From Methyloversatilis universalis FAM5 (GTDB taxonomy: Bacteria > Pseudomonadota > Gammaproteobacteria > Burkholderiales > Rhodocyclaceae), in assembly GCF_000214035.2 (NCBI RefSeq), contig NZ_AFHG01000048.1, forward strand, positions 62,001-126,000: 64,000 bases of DNA. Reading direction: 5' to 3'. The notes under the pieces are model-generated. The model saw nothing but the letters and a program-made list of their open reading frames with translations, made no database searches and was not told where the DNA came from. Made by a program: the position numbers and the translations under genes. Positions 1 to 9,800 of the stretch are shown here, in pieces. Within the stretch, counting starts at the first letter, position 1. The number at the start of each line of letters is the position of its first letter.

Positions 1-1
1 G

Positions 2-127
2 CGCATCCATCTGCTTCTGCTTGAAGACGCCCGTCGCGGTCTGGACGACATTGCAGCGGGCCGCACCCAGGTGGCCGATGCCGCAATCGCCGGTCTCCAG
101 AAGTGTCGCGCGAAGGCACGTGGCTGA
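2..127 (+). CDS. C-terminal part of a small antitoxin-like protein (5' end outside window)
   Basis: The last 41 codons of a reading frame that enters from beyond the window; it ends with TGA at 125-127. The visible tail is charged and probably helical, ending AAIAGLQKCRAKARG. It is followed, with an 8-base overlap, by the GTG of a RelE/ParE toxin remnant, which is the usual antitoxin-then-toxin order. The DNA-binding half is not in the window, so the antitoxin family (ribbon-helix-helix or Phd type) cannot be told. The antitoxin call rests mainly on its neighbour. Confidence 0.45.
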   Translation, partial: RIHLLLLEDARRGLDDIAAGRTQVADAAIAGLQKCRAKARG

Positions 128-345
128 AGACCTTCATCGGGTTGAGCTGACCGACAGCTTCCTTGCACGCCTCGAAGCCAATCAAAGCTGATGCTGGCTT
201 CGCCGATACCCTTCGCGAGTATTTGCACGGCGATTTCCTGATGTTGTACTCGATAGCAGATGATCTGGCGACGGTGCGTCTGCTGACCATCCATCACTAT
301 TAGGCAGCTGTTGTTCGATTTCTCTGGGTTATGCAGACGCGTAGG
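120..345 (+). pseudogene. decayed RelE/ParE-family toxin gene
   Basis: Three reading frames together give a recognisable but broken RelE/ParE toxin. From GTG at 120 the frame reads VAEDLHRVELTDSFLARLEA and stops at 189. From about 193, in another frame, it continues ADTLREYLHGDFLMLY and then VRLLTIHHY, stopping at 301-303. From 302, in the third frame, RQLLFDFSGL follows. Intact members of this family run from VELTDSFLARLE through a central segment of roughly 60 residues to LREYLHGDY, LLSIRHH and RQLSFDF. The centre is therefore deleted and two frame changes are present. It cannot make an active toxin. Confidence 0.7.
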
Positions 346-615
346 TAAGGGCGCATTGAGCGTCGGCCTCTAAGGGATGAGACTGTCGCCAGAGGTCGCC
401 ATGACCTTCGACGGTGGCGAATCCGCACATGCAAGTCGGCGCAGCAATTGCAGCTTTCCGTTTCACTCGCGCGGTTTTTCTATCCGAATGTCATTCGTGC
501 GCTGCTGTTGTAGCCTTTTTGAGTTTGTCTTGGGCAAATCGAAAGTGACGAATCCGGCCGTGGTGAATATCGGATGCTCAGTCTTTCCAGTAGTAAAAAA
601 CCTCCATTTCGGCAC
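346..615. other. stretch without a recognisable gene
   Basis: Between the toxin remnant and the end of the DUF3644 gene I see no convincing coding frame. A frame of 82 codons (377-625, plus) resembles no family I know and lacks a clear ribosome site. The stretch is AT-richer than most of the window and is probably the eroded left flank of the defence island. Confidence 0.4.
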
Positions 616-1599
616 CTACGAGTAGGCAGCCGCATTGGCGGCGCAGTGTGATGCGACGATCTCAAGCCAAGGCTGATACCAGTACCAGGTTTTGACGACC
701 GAGACGCCCCAACCTTTGGAGGTGTTTTTCGCGTCTAGCTCCTTCCACAGCTGAGTGTGGTTGTGCATGGTGAAGCGCGGATAACCGCTCGCCTGCATCT
801 TCTCCACCACCTGTTTCGGCAGGTACTTGGCCTTCTCGGTTTCCTTGACGACGGCGTAGTGCTTGTTGACGTCCTTGGCTAGATCCGAGTCGGCCTTGAT
901 GAACTCGATCACCTTGTCCGCCTGCCCTTTGCGGTTCGCAGTCTTGGGCACAAACAGCACACGGTATGCGAACCTTGGGTCGTTGAACTCGGCTTCGGTC
1001 AGCGCCGAGTCGAAGGCGTTGATGAACGCGCGAATGTTCGGGGGCAGGCCCTCCGCGTCATGCAGTGCCTCCCATTGATCAGTGTTGATCGCCGAGAACT
1101 GCAGGCTGAACGACAAGTGCTTGTCGATACCGAACTCGTCTCCGAATAGACGCTTGATCAAGTCGTTGTAGTTCAAGCAACAGGCTTGGAAGCGGGCACT
1201 CAGGTGTTCGTCCAACCGGTTCGTCATCTGGTGCTCGATCTCATGTCGCAAGCCGACAAGAAAGCGCAGATTGTTCGCAGCCGCTTTGTCAACGGGCGAG
1301 GCCTGGTCGTTCAGGCAGCGCTCAAGCTCCCAGTACTTGAAGGCGCCCTTTGATGTCTTGTCGAAGCGTTTTCGCGTGCCGGCTACCTTGAAGTAGCGGT
1401 ACTCGATGCCTTGCTTGCGGAAGTGCGCATGGAGCAGGTACGTCCAGGAGATCACCATCATCACAACGAAGATCTCGGACTTGAAAGTGATGGCCGGGTT
1501 GTTGAAGACCTGCACAGCCGCCAAGGCGGCCTCTCGGGACTTCTTGAGCAATTCGTTTGAGACTGAGCCGACCGTTCTGATGCGTTGTTTTGGCTTCAT
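616..1599 (-). CDS. DUF3644 domain protein with HEPN-like Rx4H motif
   Basis: A 327-residue protein. The N-terminal half matches DUF3644: AALAAVQVFNNP, then a hydrophobic segment with ISWTYLLHAHF, then NNLRFLVGLRHEIEH at about 109-123 and a helix with CCLNYNDLIKRLFG. R118 and H123 in RHEIEH have the R-x4-H spacing of HEPN ribonucleases; that link is my inference. The C-terminal 150 residues carry no motif I recognise and might bind nucleic acid or a partner. The start is the ATG at 1599, which overlaps the stop of the upstream PLD-like gene as ATGA; a longer in-frame extension to 1665 would run deep into that gene. It is last in the RM-linked operon, a usual place for an effector. Function unproven. 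Confidence 0.75.
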   Translation of the reverse strand: MKPKQRIRTVGSVSNELLKKSREAALAAVQVFNNPAITFKSEIFVVMMVISWTYLLHAHFRKQGIEYRYFKVAGTRKRFDKTSKGAFKYWELERCLNDQASPVDKAAANNLRFLVGLRHEIEHQMTNRLDEHLSARFQACCLNYNDLIKRLFGDEFGIDKHLSFSLQFSAINTDQWEALHDAEGLPPNIRAFINAFDSALTEAEFNDPRFAYRVLFVPKTANRKGQADKVIEFIKADSDLAKDVNKHYAVVKETEKAKYLPKQVVEKMQASGYPRFTMHNHTQLWKELDAKNTSKGWGVSVVKTWYWYQPWLEIVASHCAANAAAYS

Positions 1600-2477
1600 T
1601 CTCCTCCCTTGTGTTTCTGCCACTTCCAGCAGGCAACCGGGTCGTCCCCGCTGTATTTCTCCCACTGCACCAACCAGATGGCCGACTCCAAGACGCCGAC
1701 CTCATCGGTCCGGTTCGCGCCGTCGTCGTGGTCATCCAGACCCGTGGAGAAGAACAAGCCCCCGCCCTCGGTGAGCACGTAGCGGTTGTGCAGGGTTGCT
1801 TGCGGGCGCAGGTAAAGCCGCACCTCGACGCCGTCGGGCCGAGCCAACTCCAAAGCGCGCTCAATGCCACGGCACAGATGATCCTGGCGCTTGCCATCGC
1901 CGCAGAACACGTCGACGCGTGCGCCAGGTCTGACGCAGCGGAGGAAGGCGACCAAGGGCCTGCGATGCCGGCCGTTGTTGGCGTCCATGTGGGGATCAAT
2001 CAGCTTGATGTGTGATCCAGCGTGCAGCAGAGGTGCGCAGCAACGGGCCATCACCTCTGCCGTGCGTTCAATGTGCCATTGCCGATTGGGCTGCAAGCAG
2101 GGATGGGCCGCATCCAGCTCATGGGCCGGAACTACCGCGCCACGCGCGTCGCCCTCTGCGGCGATGATGGCGTCGAAGGGCTCGCGCGCATGCTCAGCCT
2201 CTGCAGCAGCCAGCCAGTTCTCCGCGCAACCCTCCCCTGGGCGACCCCGGAAGTAGAAGAGATCGTCTTTCAACCCACGCAGGCGGACTTCGATCTTGGA
2301 AAGCTCAGTAGTGCCCCGCAGCCTGGCCTGAGCAGCCTGGTACACGAACCTCTTCCACTTGCTGGGGAAGGCCGCGATCAAGCGGCCTTCAGCGACCCCG
2401 AACTTTTCGATGAGGTAGCGGAATTGAAGATCAGACGCCGCCAGGGCAGCGGGCTCGACAGCGATCTCCTTGAACAT
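1596..2477 (-). CDS. PLD-like (phospholipase D fold) protein of the RM-linked cassette
   Basis: A 293-residue protein of unknown function. The C-terminal half looks like a single phospholipase-D-type domain: a strand with HIKLIDPHMDA (about 156-166), a strand with RVDVFCGDG, then LHNRYVLT (about 229-236) and LFFSTGLDDHDDG. The H-x-R at 230-232 stands where PLD nucleases have H-x-K, so activity may be changed or lost. The N-terminal 130 residues are helical and unassigned. It starts one base inside the stop of the ATPase gene (TGATG) and ends in an ATGA overlap with the DUF3644 gene, so the three are almost certainly translated together. A DNA- or RNA-cutting or sensing partner of the ATPase is the likeliest role; this is inference. 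Confidence 0.6.
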   Translation of the reverse strand: MFKEIAVEPAALAASDLQFRYLIEKFGVAEGRLIAAFPSKWKRFVYQAAQARLRGTTELSKIEVRLRGLKDDLFYFRGRPGEGCAENWLAAAEAEHAREPFDAIIAAEGDARGAVVPAHELDAAHPCLQPNRQWHIERTAEVMARCCAPLLHAGSHIKLIDPHMDANNGRHRRPLVAFLRCVRPGARVDVFCGDGKRQDHLCRGIERALELARPDGVEVRLYLRPQATLHNRYVLTEGGGLFFSTGLDDHDDGANRTDEVGVLESAIWLVQWEKYSGDDPVACWKWQKHKGGE

Positions 2478-4114
2478 CAGAACAGCTCCGCGCCACGTTC
2501 ATCGAAGAAGCCCTGCGGCCAGGGCTTGGCGAAGTCGCCGTCCTTGGTCACCGGGATTTCGTCGATGATCACCGCACCGTTGCGCTTGGTTAGGCAGTAG
2601 ACGCCGATCAGCGCGGGTGACAGCGGCTGGTCGGTCACCTGGTTGGTCAGTTCCGCAGCTTCTCGGATGCGACGCAGCAGACGCAGGATCAGGTGCTCGC
2701 TGTGCGTCTCGATGAGGAAGGACAGCCCTTGGTTCACCGCGCCGTCGATGAACAGATCGCCCAGGCCCACCTGAACGGCGGGGTGGATGTGCAGTTCGGG
2801 TTGCTCGATGCACACCACGCTGGCTGAGCCGTCTTGTGCCGCCACGACCACCGGCAGCACCTGCGAGATGCCGACGCCCACGTCTTGCGGCTGCAAGGTC
2901 AGCCCAGCACCGTCTACCAGCAGCGCGCGCTTGCGAATGGGGCCGATGGGCTGAGGCACCGGGTGGTTCGGATCGAACTCCTGGTAGGCCTTGCGGGTGA
3001 CGGCGTAGCCCGTGCCCAGTTTGGCGGGCGACTGCATCCAGTCGCTCACACGCTCCACCAGGTCCTGGCTGCCAGTGACCAGCGTCTCCCACGCGGCCAT
3101 GCCATCCGACCAGGCCGAGTCGCTCTTGGTCAGCGACACCTCCAGACCGCGAGGCGGAATGCGCCGTAGCGGGCCGATGTAGCGCATCTGACCCAACTGC
3201 TCGCGCAGCAGCAAAGCGGGGCCGACGGTCAGCCAAGACAGGAACGCGGTGAACTCCCGCACCGTGTAGACGTTTTCAGCCCCTTTGGCTCCCGGCGCGG
3301 GGATGAACAGCATCTGGTCCAGGCGCGGCAGTGCCCCACGAAAGCCCGTGAGCCATGCGCGCAGGCCGTCGCCCGGGCGCTCCATGCCGGCTTCTTGAAC
3401 GGCACTGAACAGCGACGGCAAGATCGATGTCTCGCCTTGCGACTTGGTTGGCTCGCTGGCCCCGGGGCGTTCTACAGGCTGCGCCAGATCCTCCGGGTTG
3501 ACGAAGTCGTCCAGCAACGAGAGCAGTTCGTCGCCATCCGGCGCGTCTACCATGAAGATCGGGTTCAAATGGTTGATGCGCATCTGCGCATCACGGCCAT
3601 CACTGGTGGAAGCGATGCTGAGGCACCACTCGCCGTTCGTGGCGATCTCGTAGCCCTGGACGAAGGGCTGCTCGCGTTGCTCGTTCCACCCAATGCTCAG
3701 TCGGATGACGACGGTTTTCACGGCGCGGCGGATGTTTTGCAGGGTGTCGTACATCCACCAGACTTGCTCGTCGGTTGTCTGCCAGTCCTCGAAAGCATCC
3801 GGCACCAGTTCCGGGACGGAGGTCGCTCCCAACTCCATCTCAACTGCGATCTCGACCTTCTTCTGCGGATCGCGGCCGTTGACCAGGTTCAGGAAGCCGC
3901 CCAGGTCCACCGCCTCGCCGCCCTGCAGGGTTCGATCGGCATTGACGTTTTGCCGCTCCAGGATCTCTCGCACATACTGCAGAGCCTGCAGCACGCTGCT
4001 CTTGCCAGCGCTGTTGGCGCCGAACAGCAAGGTGATGGGACGCAGCTCGATGCGGACTACGTCGGAGAAGCCCTTGAAGTTCTTGAGCGAGAGCGACTTG
4101 ATCAGCGATGACAT
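2477..4114 (-). CDS. AAA_15/AAA_21-type ATPase with DUF3696-like C-terminus
   Basis: A 545-residue P-loop ATPase of the SMC/OLD-like AAA_15/AAA_21 group. The start is typical: LIKSLSLKNFKGF followed by Walker A GANSAGKS at 32-39. The Walker B region is VCIEQPELHIHP, followed by the switch histidine region IETHSEHLILRLLRRI. The tail with DGDFAKPWPQGFFDE matches DUF3696. Such ATPases drive or gate nuclease partners in several phage-defence systems. Here the candidate partner is the PLD-like protein encoded next. The gene lies 21 bases downstream of hsdS on the same strand. No TOPRIM or HNH domain is fused, so any cutting must be done by another subunit. Confidence 0.85.
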   Translation of the reverse strand: MSSLIKSLSLKNFKGFSDVVRIELRPITLLFGANSAGKSSVLQALQYVREILERQNVNADRTLQGGEAVDLGGFLNLVNGRDPQKKVEIAVEMELGATSVPELVPDAFEDWQTTDEQVWWMYDTLQNIRRAVKTVVIRLSIGWNEQREQPFVQGYEIATNGEWCLSIASTSDGRDAQMRINHLNPIFMVDAPDGDELLSLLDDFVNPEDLAQPVERPGASEPTKSQGETSILPSLFSAVQEAGMERPGDGLRAWLTGFRGALPRLDQMLFIPAPGAKGAENVYTVREFTAFLSWLTVGPALLLREQLGQMRYIGPLRRIPPRGLEVSLTKSDSAWSDGMAAWETLVTGSQDLVERVSDWMQSPAKLGTGYAVTRKAYQEFDPNHPVPQPIGPIRKRALLVDGAGLTLQPQDVGVGISQVLPVVVAAQDGSASVVCIEQPELHIHPAVQVGLGDLFIDGAVNQGLSFLIETHSEHLILRLLRRIREAAELTNQVTDQPLSPALIGVYCLTKRNGAVIIDEIPVTKDGDFAKPWPQGFFDERGAELF

Positions 4115-4135
4115 GGTTCAGCGGCCTGGCGTTGT

Positions 4136-5317
4136 TTAGGTCGTCGGCTCAAGGTACTTGGCGGACAGCGAGGCCATGAGTTCATCAGTTCCCTTTGCTG
4201 CGAGGGCCTGCGCCGAACTCATCCGCTTGATGCGGCCGGCAATTTCTTCGAACTTCAGTTGCACGTCCATCGGTGGCGCGTTGACCAACAGCCCCTTGAC
4301 GATGCCCATATTCCAACCTTCCATGATGGCGCCCTTCGCCTCGCGACGGGTCTGGGCTTTGACTTCAGGGTCCCAGCGCAGGCAGGCCCAGAGATAGGTC
4401 GGGAGCATCTTCTTTCGATCGAGCGTGAGCGTGCAAAGGTGCTTGGTGCTGATGCAGGTCGGCAAGTCGTCCGGCGCGATAGCAACGCGCCCGGTTGTCC
4501 CCATGATCGTGACCATCACATCGCCAGGTCTGACGGTGTAGCGATCAAGCTCCGCGTACTTTTCGTGGGAAATGTAGCGAGGTGCCGCCCAGGTGAAGGT
4601 ATTCGAGACGACGTTATCGATACCAAGAACGGGTATGCCTGACGCAGAGAACTCGGACACCAGCAGCTGGCTGCCGAAAGGGCCCGTTCGCGCAGCGTTC
4701 GGCACCTCGGCGAGCAATGATTCAACTGGAGCTCTGACTGGATTCCGTTGCGCTACTTCCAGGTATGCCGCCCTCAGAAGTTCGTCTGCCAGCCGGATGG
4801 CCTCCTGCCGCTTGCGACGCAGGCCGTCGGCCTTGTCCAGGATGGTGGCGATGCGTTGCTGCTCTTCGATGGGAGGAAGCGCAATCTCAAGGTCCCTGAC
4901 GTAGCCTGCCGAGAGATTCTTTTGTGTGACGCCGTTTGCGTCTCGATCAAAGTCTGCCTGCTTTGAGGCGAGCCAATGCTTGAGATAACTTGGTGCTAGC
5001 TTCTGAGGATCCAAAACCGATATGCCCAAAATGGCTTGGTTTGTTGCTAGGCGCACTCCTGCCCACGCCATCTTTCCGACAGAGCCATACATTGCAAACA
5101 GCAGCGTGCCTGGCTCAACAAGGCGACCACGGATCGACTGCAGGCCGATCTCGGTGATGCACTCCTTTGTGGACGATACGACCCCGTTCTCGACGTTTAG
5201 ATCGTCAATCTTGGCCCATGGGAAGTTGCCGCCATAGTTGGCACTTGACGACCTAGGTGGGGTGCCGCCACTGCGAATGTCACACAGCGCATCAAGCCGG
5301 TAGTGCCGTCGCATCAC
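4136..5317 (-). CDS. hsdS: type I restriction-modification specificity subunit HsdS
   Basis: A 393-residue specificity subunit with the normal two-repeat design. Target recognition domain 1 covers about 1-145, opening with the SGGTPPR turn. The first conserved helix, with ALPPIEEQQRIATIL, follows at about 145-190. Target recognition domain 2 starts near TGPFGSQL and GIPVLGIDNV, and a shorter second helical region closes the protein. The two domains read the two halves of a split DNA target, which cannot be predicted from here. Its ATG overlaps the hsdM stop as ATGA, so M and S are coupled. The first half is noticeably AT-richer than the flanking genes, as is common for exchanged recognition domains. 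No inverted hsdS copy or simple repeat is visible to allow phase variation. Confidence 0.93.
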   Translation of the reverse strand: MMRRHYRLDALCDIRSGGTPPRSSSANYGGNFPWAKIDDLNVENGVVSSTKECITEIGLQSIRGRLVEPGTLLFAMYGSVGKMAWAGVRLATNQAILGISVLDPQKLAPSYLKHWLASKQADFDRDANGVTQKNLSAGYVRDLEIALPPIEEQQRIATILDKADGLRRKRQEAIRLADELLRAAYLEVAQRNPVRAPVESLLAEVPNAARTGPFGSQLLVSEFSASGIPVLGIDNVVSNTFTWAAPRYISHEKYAELDRYTVRPGDVMVTIMGTTGRVAIAPDDLPTCISTKHLCTLTLDRKKMLPTYLWACLRWDPEVKAQTRREAKGAIMEGWNMGIVKGLLVNAPPMDVQLKFEEIAGRIKRMSSAQALAAKGTDELMASLSAKYLEPTT

Positions 5318-6861
5318 TTCATCAGCTCCGTGATTTCGCTGATGTCGTTCATGATCTGCACTTCGAGCGCGCGCAGCGATTCAAGGATGTCTTCCGGCTG
5401 GACGTGGTTCTTGGGCTTGATCAACTGCTCCTTGTATCGATTGATGGAAAGGTCGAAACTTTGAGCACGTATGTCTTCGGCCGGCACGTCGAAAGCCTGC
5501 GTTGTGCGGTCGCTGAAGTTGCCTGTTCCTTCGCACCACTGCCTGTACTTAGCCAGCACATCCGGCAAGTCGCTTTTTCCATCGGGCTCAGGCAGTCGTT
5601 TGTCATCCAGCGTGAAGCCATCCGACTGCACGTCGTAGAAGAACACGTTCTCCGTCTTGCCGCCCTTGGCAAAGACGATGATGGCGGTGGAGACTCCGGC
5701 GTAGGGCTTGAACACGCCGGACGGCAGCGAAATCACCGCCTCCAGCTGGTTGTTCTCGATCAGATGCTGGCGCAACTGCACATGAGCCTTGCTGGAGCCG
5801 AACAGCACGCCGTCCGGCACGATGGTGGCGCTGCGGCCCCCAACTTTCAGCATGCGCAGGATGAGGGCGATGAACAGCAGCTCAGTCTTCTTGGTCTTGA
5901 CCACGCGCAGCAGGTCCGGCGCCACGTCCTGCTCGTCCAGGCTGCCCTTGAACGGTGGGTTGGCCAGGATGAGGTCAAATGCGCCCTTGGATCCCTTGGG
6001 GTGGCGCTCCTCGAAGCTCTGGCTCAGCGTGTCCTGGTAGTGCACGTCGGGCTCGGCCACGCCGTGCATCACCAGGTTCATGCTGGCGATGCGTAGCATG
6101 GTGGCGTCGAAGTCGTAGGCGTGGAACATGTCGCTGTCCACATGCGCGCGGTGGCCCTGCTGGGCGAGCAGGTCGCCGGTGTAGGTGATGTGCTCCTCAC
6201 CGTCCAGAAGCTCCACATGCTTACCGGCCTCGCTGGTGTGTTCGCGCAGCAGGTACTCGTAGGCCTCGACCAGGAAGCCAGCGGTGCCGCAAGAGGGGTC
6301 GCAGATGCGGTCGGTGGGCTGGGGCTGCATCAGCTCCACCATCAAGCGGATGATGTGCCGCGGCGTGCGGAACTGGCCGTTGATGCCGGCGGTGGTGAGC
6401 TTGCTAAGCAGGTACTCGTAGAGGTCGCCCTTGGTGTCGCCCCGCTCCAAGGGCAGGTCCTGCACTGCAGCCACGGCCTTCGTGAGCAAGGTGCCCTTCT
6501 GGATCATCAGCTGCGCGTCCTTCATGAAGGACGCGAAAAGGCTGCTTGCCCCGGTGCTGCGGTCAGCCAGGCGGCGGAAGTGAGGAAACACGCGGTCGCG
6601 CACATGAGGCAACATCTTTTCGCTGCCGTAGTGGCGCCACGTTTCCCAGCGGCAGTCCTGCTCGTCCTCGCCAAAGCGGCGGGCGAAGGCTTGCCCGGTC
6701 AGCGACGCGCGCTTCTCATCAACACGCTCCTTCATGTCCAGCAGGCGGCTGTACATCAGGAAGGTGATCTGCTCGATCACCGTAAGCGGGTTGGTGATGC
6801 CGCCGGTCCAGAAGTCGGTCCAGAGGCTGTCGATGCGGCTCTTGAGGGGCCCTGTGATCAT
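5314..6861 (-). CDS. hsdM: type I restriction-modification DNA methyltransferase HsdM
   Basis: A 515-residue N6-adenine methyltransferase subunit. The N-terminal helical HsdM_N domain covers about 1-145. The catalytic domain has the S-adenosylmethionine motif DPSCGTAGF at 188-196 and the catalytic NPPF at 301-304. It acts with HsdS to methylate host DNA and with HsdR to form the restriction complex. The start at ATG 6861 gives the usual family N-terminus (LKSRIDSLWTDFWTGGITNP). The gene lies 27 bases after hsdR and overlaps hsdS by four bases. No disruption is seen, so the modification arm looks active. Confidence 0.95.
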   Translation of the reverse strand: MITGPLKSRIDSLWTDFWTGGITNPLTVIEQITFLMYSRLLDMKERVDEKRASLTGQAFARRFGEDEQDCRWETWRHYGSEKMLPHVRDRVFPHFRRLADRSTGASSLFASFMKDAQLMIQKGTLLTKAVAAVQDLPLERGDTKGDLYEYLLSKLTTAGINGQFRTPRHIIRLMVELMQPQPTDRICDPSCGTAGFLVEAYEYLLREHTSEAGKHVELLDGEEHITYTGDLLAQQGHRAHVDSDMFHAYDFDATMLRIASMNLVMHGVAEPDVHYQDTLSQSFEERHPKGSKGAFDLILANPPFKGSLDEQDVAPDLLRVVKTKKTELLFIALILRMLKVGGRSATIVPDGVLFGSSKAHVQLRQHLIENNQLEAVISLPSGVFKPYAGVSTAIIVFAKGGKTENVFFYDVQSDGFTLDDKRLPEPDGKSDLPDVLAKYRQWCEGTGNFSDRTTQAFDVPAEDIRAQSFDLSINRYKEQLIKPKNHVQPEDILESLRALEVQIMNDISEITELMK

Positions 6862-6888
6862 TGAGTGTCCTGTCTGCTGGGTACGGAA

Positions 6889-9800
6889 TCAGCTGGTGGC
6901 AGGTGGCTGCAATGGCTCACCAAAGCCGCGCACCAGCGCCACCAACTCATCGAGTTGGGTTTGGTTGGGGAAGACGCCGCCCAGGCCCTCGGCATGGAGG
7001 GTGTTGAACGGCGCGTCGAACAGTTGCGCCACGGCGATGGCGCCAAACTGGCGAATGTGGTCCTTCAGCATGGCCAGGAAGCGCAGTTGCTGGCTGGTCA
7101 GCGCGTGGCTGTGGGCGAAGGTGGTGAACTTCGCGTCGACCGCTTCATGGTCCAGCCCCACGATGGCGCGCAGGATGTGGGTTAGAGGCACGGCTGTGTC
7201 GGGGTAAAACTCGCGCAGCGTGGACAGGTCCACGTTCGGGTTGAGGGTGTGCAGGAGGCTGTTGAGCTGGTCCAGTTCTTCCGGTGTGATCGGCTCACCC
7301 CGGCGCAGCTTCTGCAGTACGGGGTCGGTCGCGAACAGCGGCTCCAGCGCGGCCTGTACCGCTTTGCGGTAAATGATGAAGTCGACCGATCTGACCTTTG
7401 TGGAGCGGTGCTCAACCCGGTACTCGGCCTCGTCTTCACGTACGTCCAGCACGGTCGTTGGCGTGGGGGGCGGCTTGATTGGTGCCTCGGCCAAGTCAAT
7501 GATGCCGCGCAGCGCCTCGCGCATGACTTCCAGTTGGCCAAAGGTGGGCTGCTGCCAGAAGGCGTCGGAGCGCAGGGCCTTGAGCTCGTCGGCCTTGGCG
7601 CGCACGGGGTTCAGGTGCGGCGGCAGCCGATCCAGCCATTCGAGGATCTCCTCGCGCTGCGGGTTGGGCTTGCCAGGTTCGGCAATGGCGGCGGCCTGGG
7701 CCTTGGACAGCAGCAGGTCCCAGCGCAGGGCGTCGCCCTGGCCGCGCACGTCCAAGGCGCTCATCAGGGGCGAAATAGTGTCCATCAGCAGTTGTCGCGT
7801 AACCGGGGCGAACTGGTGGATGAGCTTGGCATCGCGGGCCTGCTGAACGGCCTGCCAGTTCTCACGGACAGCAATCGTGCCATCGGGCAGAGCGGCGGCG
7901 TCTTGCTGCAGCTGCTGGGCCAGTTGGTTAAAGGCCTGCAGGTCTGATCGCGCCAGTGCAAGGGCCGCCAACTCGATGCGGGCCTCATAGCGCCGCTGCG
8001 TGAGTGGCTTCGGGATGGTGGGCTCGACATCGTCCAGGTTCAGATCGTGGAAGGCGAAGTTGCCCCAGTGGTCGAAGATCAGGAACTCGCTCTTGTCCTT
8101 GTGCGGCCCGAACAGGTCTTTGCAGAGGCGCGTGCCTCGGCCGATCATTTGCCAGAACTTGACCTTGCTCTTCACCGGCTTGGCGAAGACGAGGTTGACC
8201 ACCTCGGGCACATCGATGCCAGTGTCCAGCATGTCCACGGAGATGGCGATCCGGAGGTCGCCCTTCGGCTCTTTGAACTGGTCGATCAGGTCCTCAGCCC
8301 GCGGCTCCTTGGAATGGATGACGCGGCAGAACTTGCCGGCGAACTGCGGGAACATCTCGTCGAACAGCTCCGCCAGGAGACGGGCGTGGTCAACGTTGCG
8401 GGCAAAGACGATGGTCTTGCCGGGCAGCTGGCCGTCGGCATCACGCAGACCGTTGTCCATCAGGTTGCGCAAGATGACGCGGTTGGTGTCTTTGTTGAAC
8501 ACGGCCGCGTCGATCTCCTGGGCGTCGAAGTCCAGGGTGTTCGGATCAATGCCCTGGTCTTCCAGCTGGGCGATCTGTTCGTCGGTCAGGTGCGCGGACT
8601 TGATACCGTCGCGCAGAAACTTAGTTGTGTGCGCCACCACGCGGAAGGGCACCAGGTTGCGATCGGCAATGGCCTGCTCCAGCGGGTAGTTGGCCGTGGG
8701 CAGCTTGTAATCGCAACCAAAGAGGCGGCAGGTGCTGCGGCTGACCATCTCCACGGGCGTGGCCGTGAGGCCGACCTGGATGGCGTCGAAGTACTTGAAC
8801 AGGTCGCCGTAGAGGTTGTAGATCGAGCGGTGCGATTCGTCCGCGATGATCAGGTCGAAGAAGCCGACATCGAAAGACTCGTAGTCATTGATAAGGCCCT
8901 GGTAGATGCCGATGTAGATGCGCGCATCCATCTTGCCGACGTCGTTGGCCTGCCCGATCACGTAGATGGGCTCCTGGACGAAGTCGTTGAAGGTGTTCTT
9001 GGCCTGCTTGCGCAGCTCCTTGCGGTCACAAAGGAACAGTACGCGCTTCACCCAGCGGGCATCGATCAGCAGCTTGGCCAAGGCAATGGCCACGCGCGTC
9101 TTGCCGGTGCCCGTGGCCTGCACTACCAGTGCGCGGCGGTGGCGCTGCGAGAAGCGCTCGGCCACGCGAGTGATGCTCTCGATCTGGTACAGACGGCCGG
9201 CGATGGTGGCGTCCGGGCGCACGTCGGTCAATAGGTCCAACTTCTCGCGGCGCTGGAAGCCGACGCGGTACTGCAGGGTGTCTTTGGAAAAGAAGCCGAA
9301 GACCGACCGGGGCGGGTAGCCACCGGCGTCGTCCCACACCCAAATGTCGTGGCCGTTGGTGTAGAAGATCATCGGCCGCTGCCCGTGCACCTTCTCCAGG
9401 GCGTCAGCGTACAGCCTGGCCTGCTCCTGCCCCGCACGCGCATCGACCTGGGTCTTCTTCGCCTCGACGACAGCGAGCGGCTTGCCGTTGTCGTCCCACA
9501 GCACGTAGTCGCAATAACCCTTTCCCGTTTGGGTGGGCTGATACGGAACCTCGACTTCCTGACCAACGGAATCGCTCGACGCCGTGCCAGCCGGCACGTC
9601 CCACCCGGCCATGCGCAGATCGCGGTCTATCAGCCACTTGCGGGTGTTGTCCTCGCTGAACTTCAGCCGGTTGGCGGCTGCGGCGGACGCCTGGGCTGCC
9701 TGCAACAGTTCCAGCTCTGTCGGCGGCGGCAACGACTGTGCCGCTGAGGCTGAGGCGCGATCTGCTGCGCGCAGGGCCGCCAGTTCCTCCAGTGCCTGTT

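Noticed and set aside
5257-6864. Open frames on the plus strand across hsdM
   Set aside because: Antisense shadows of hsdM; Val/Ala/His-rich, no motif and no ribosome site.
8047-9234. Long open frame on the plus strand inside hsdR
   Set aside because: It is antisense to a well-conserved HsdR helicase core, resembles no family, and arises from GC-rich third positions.
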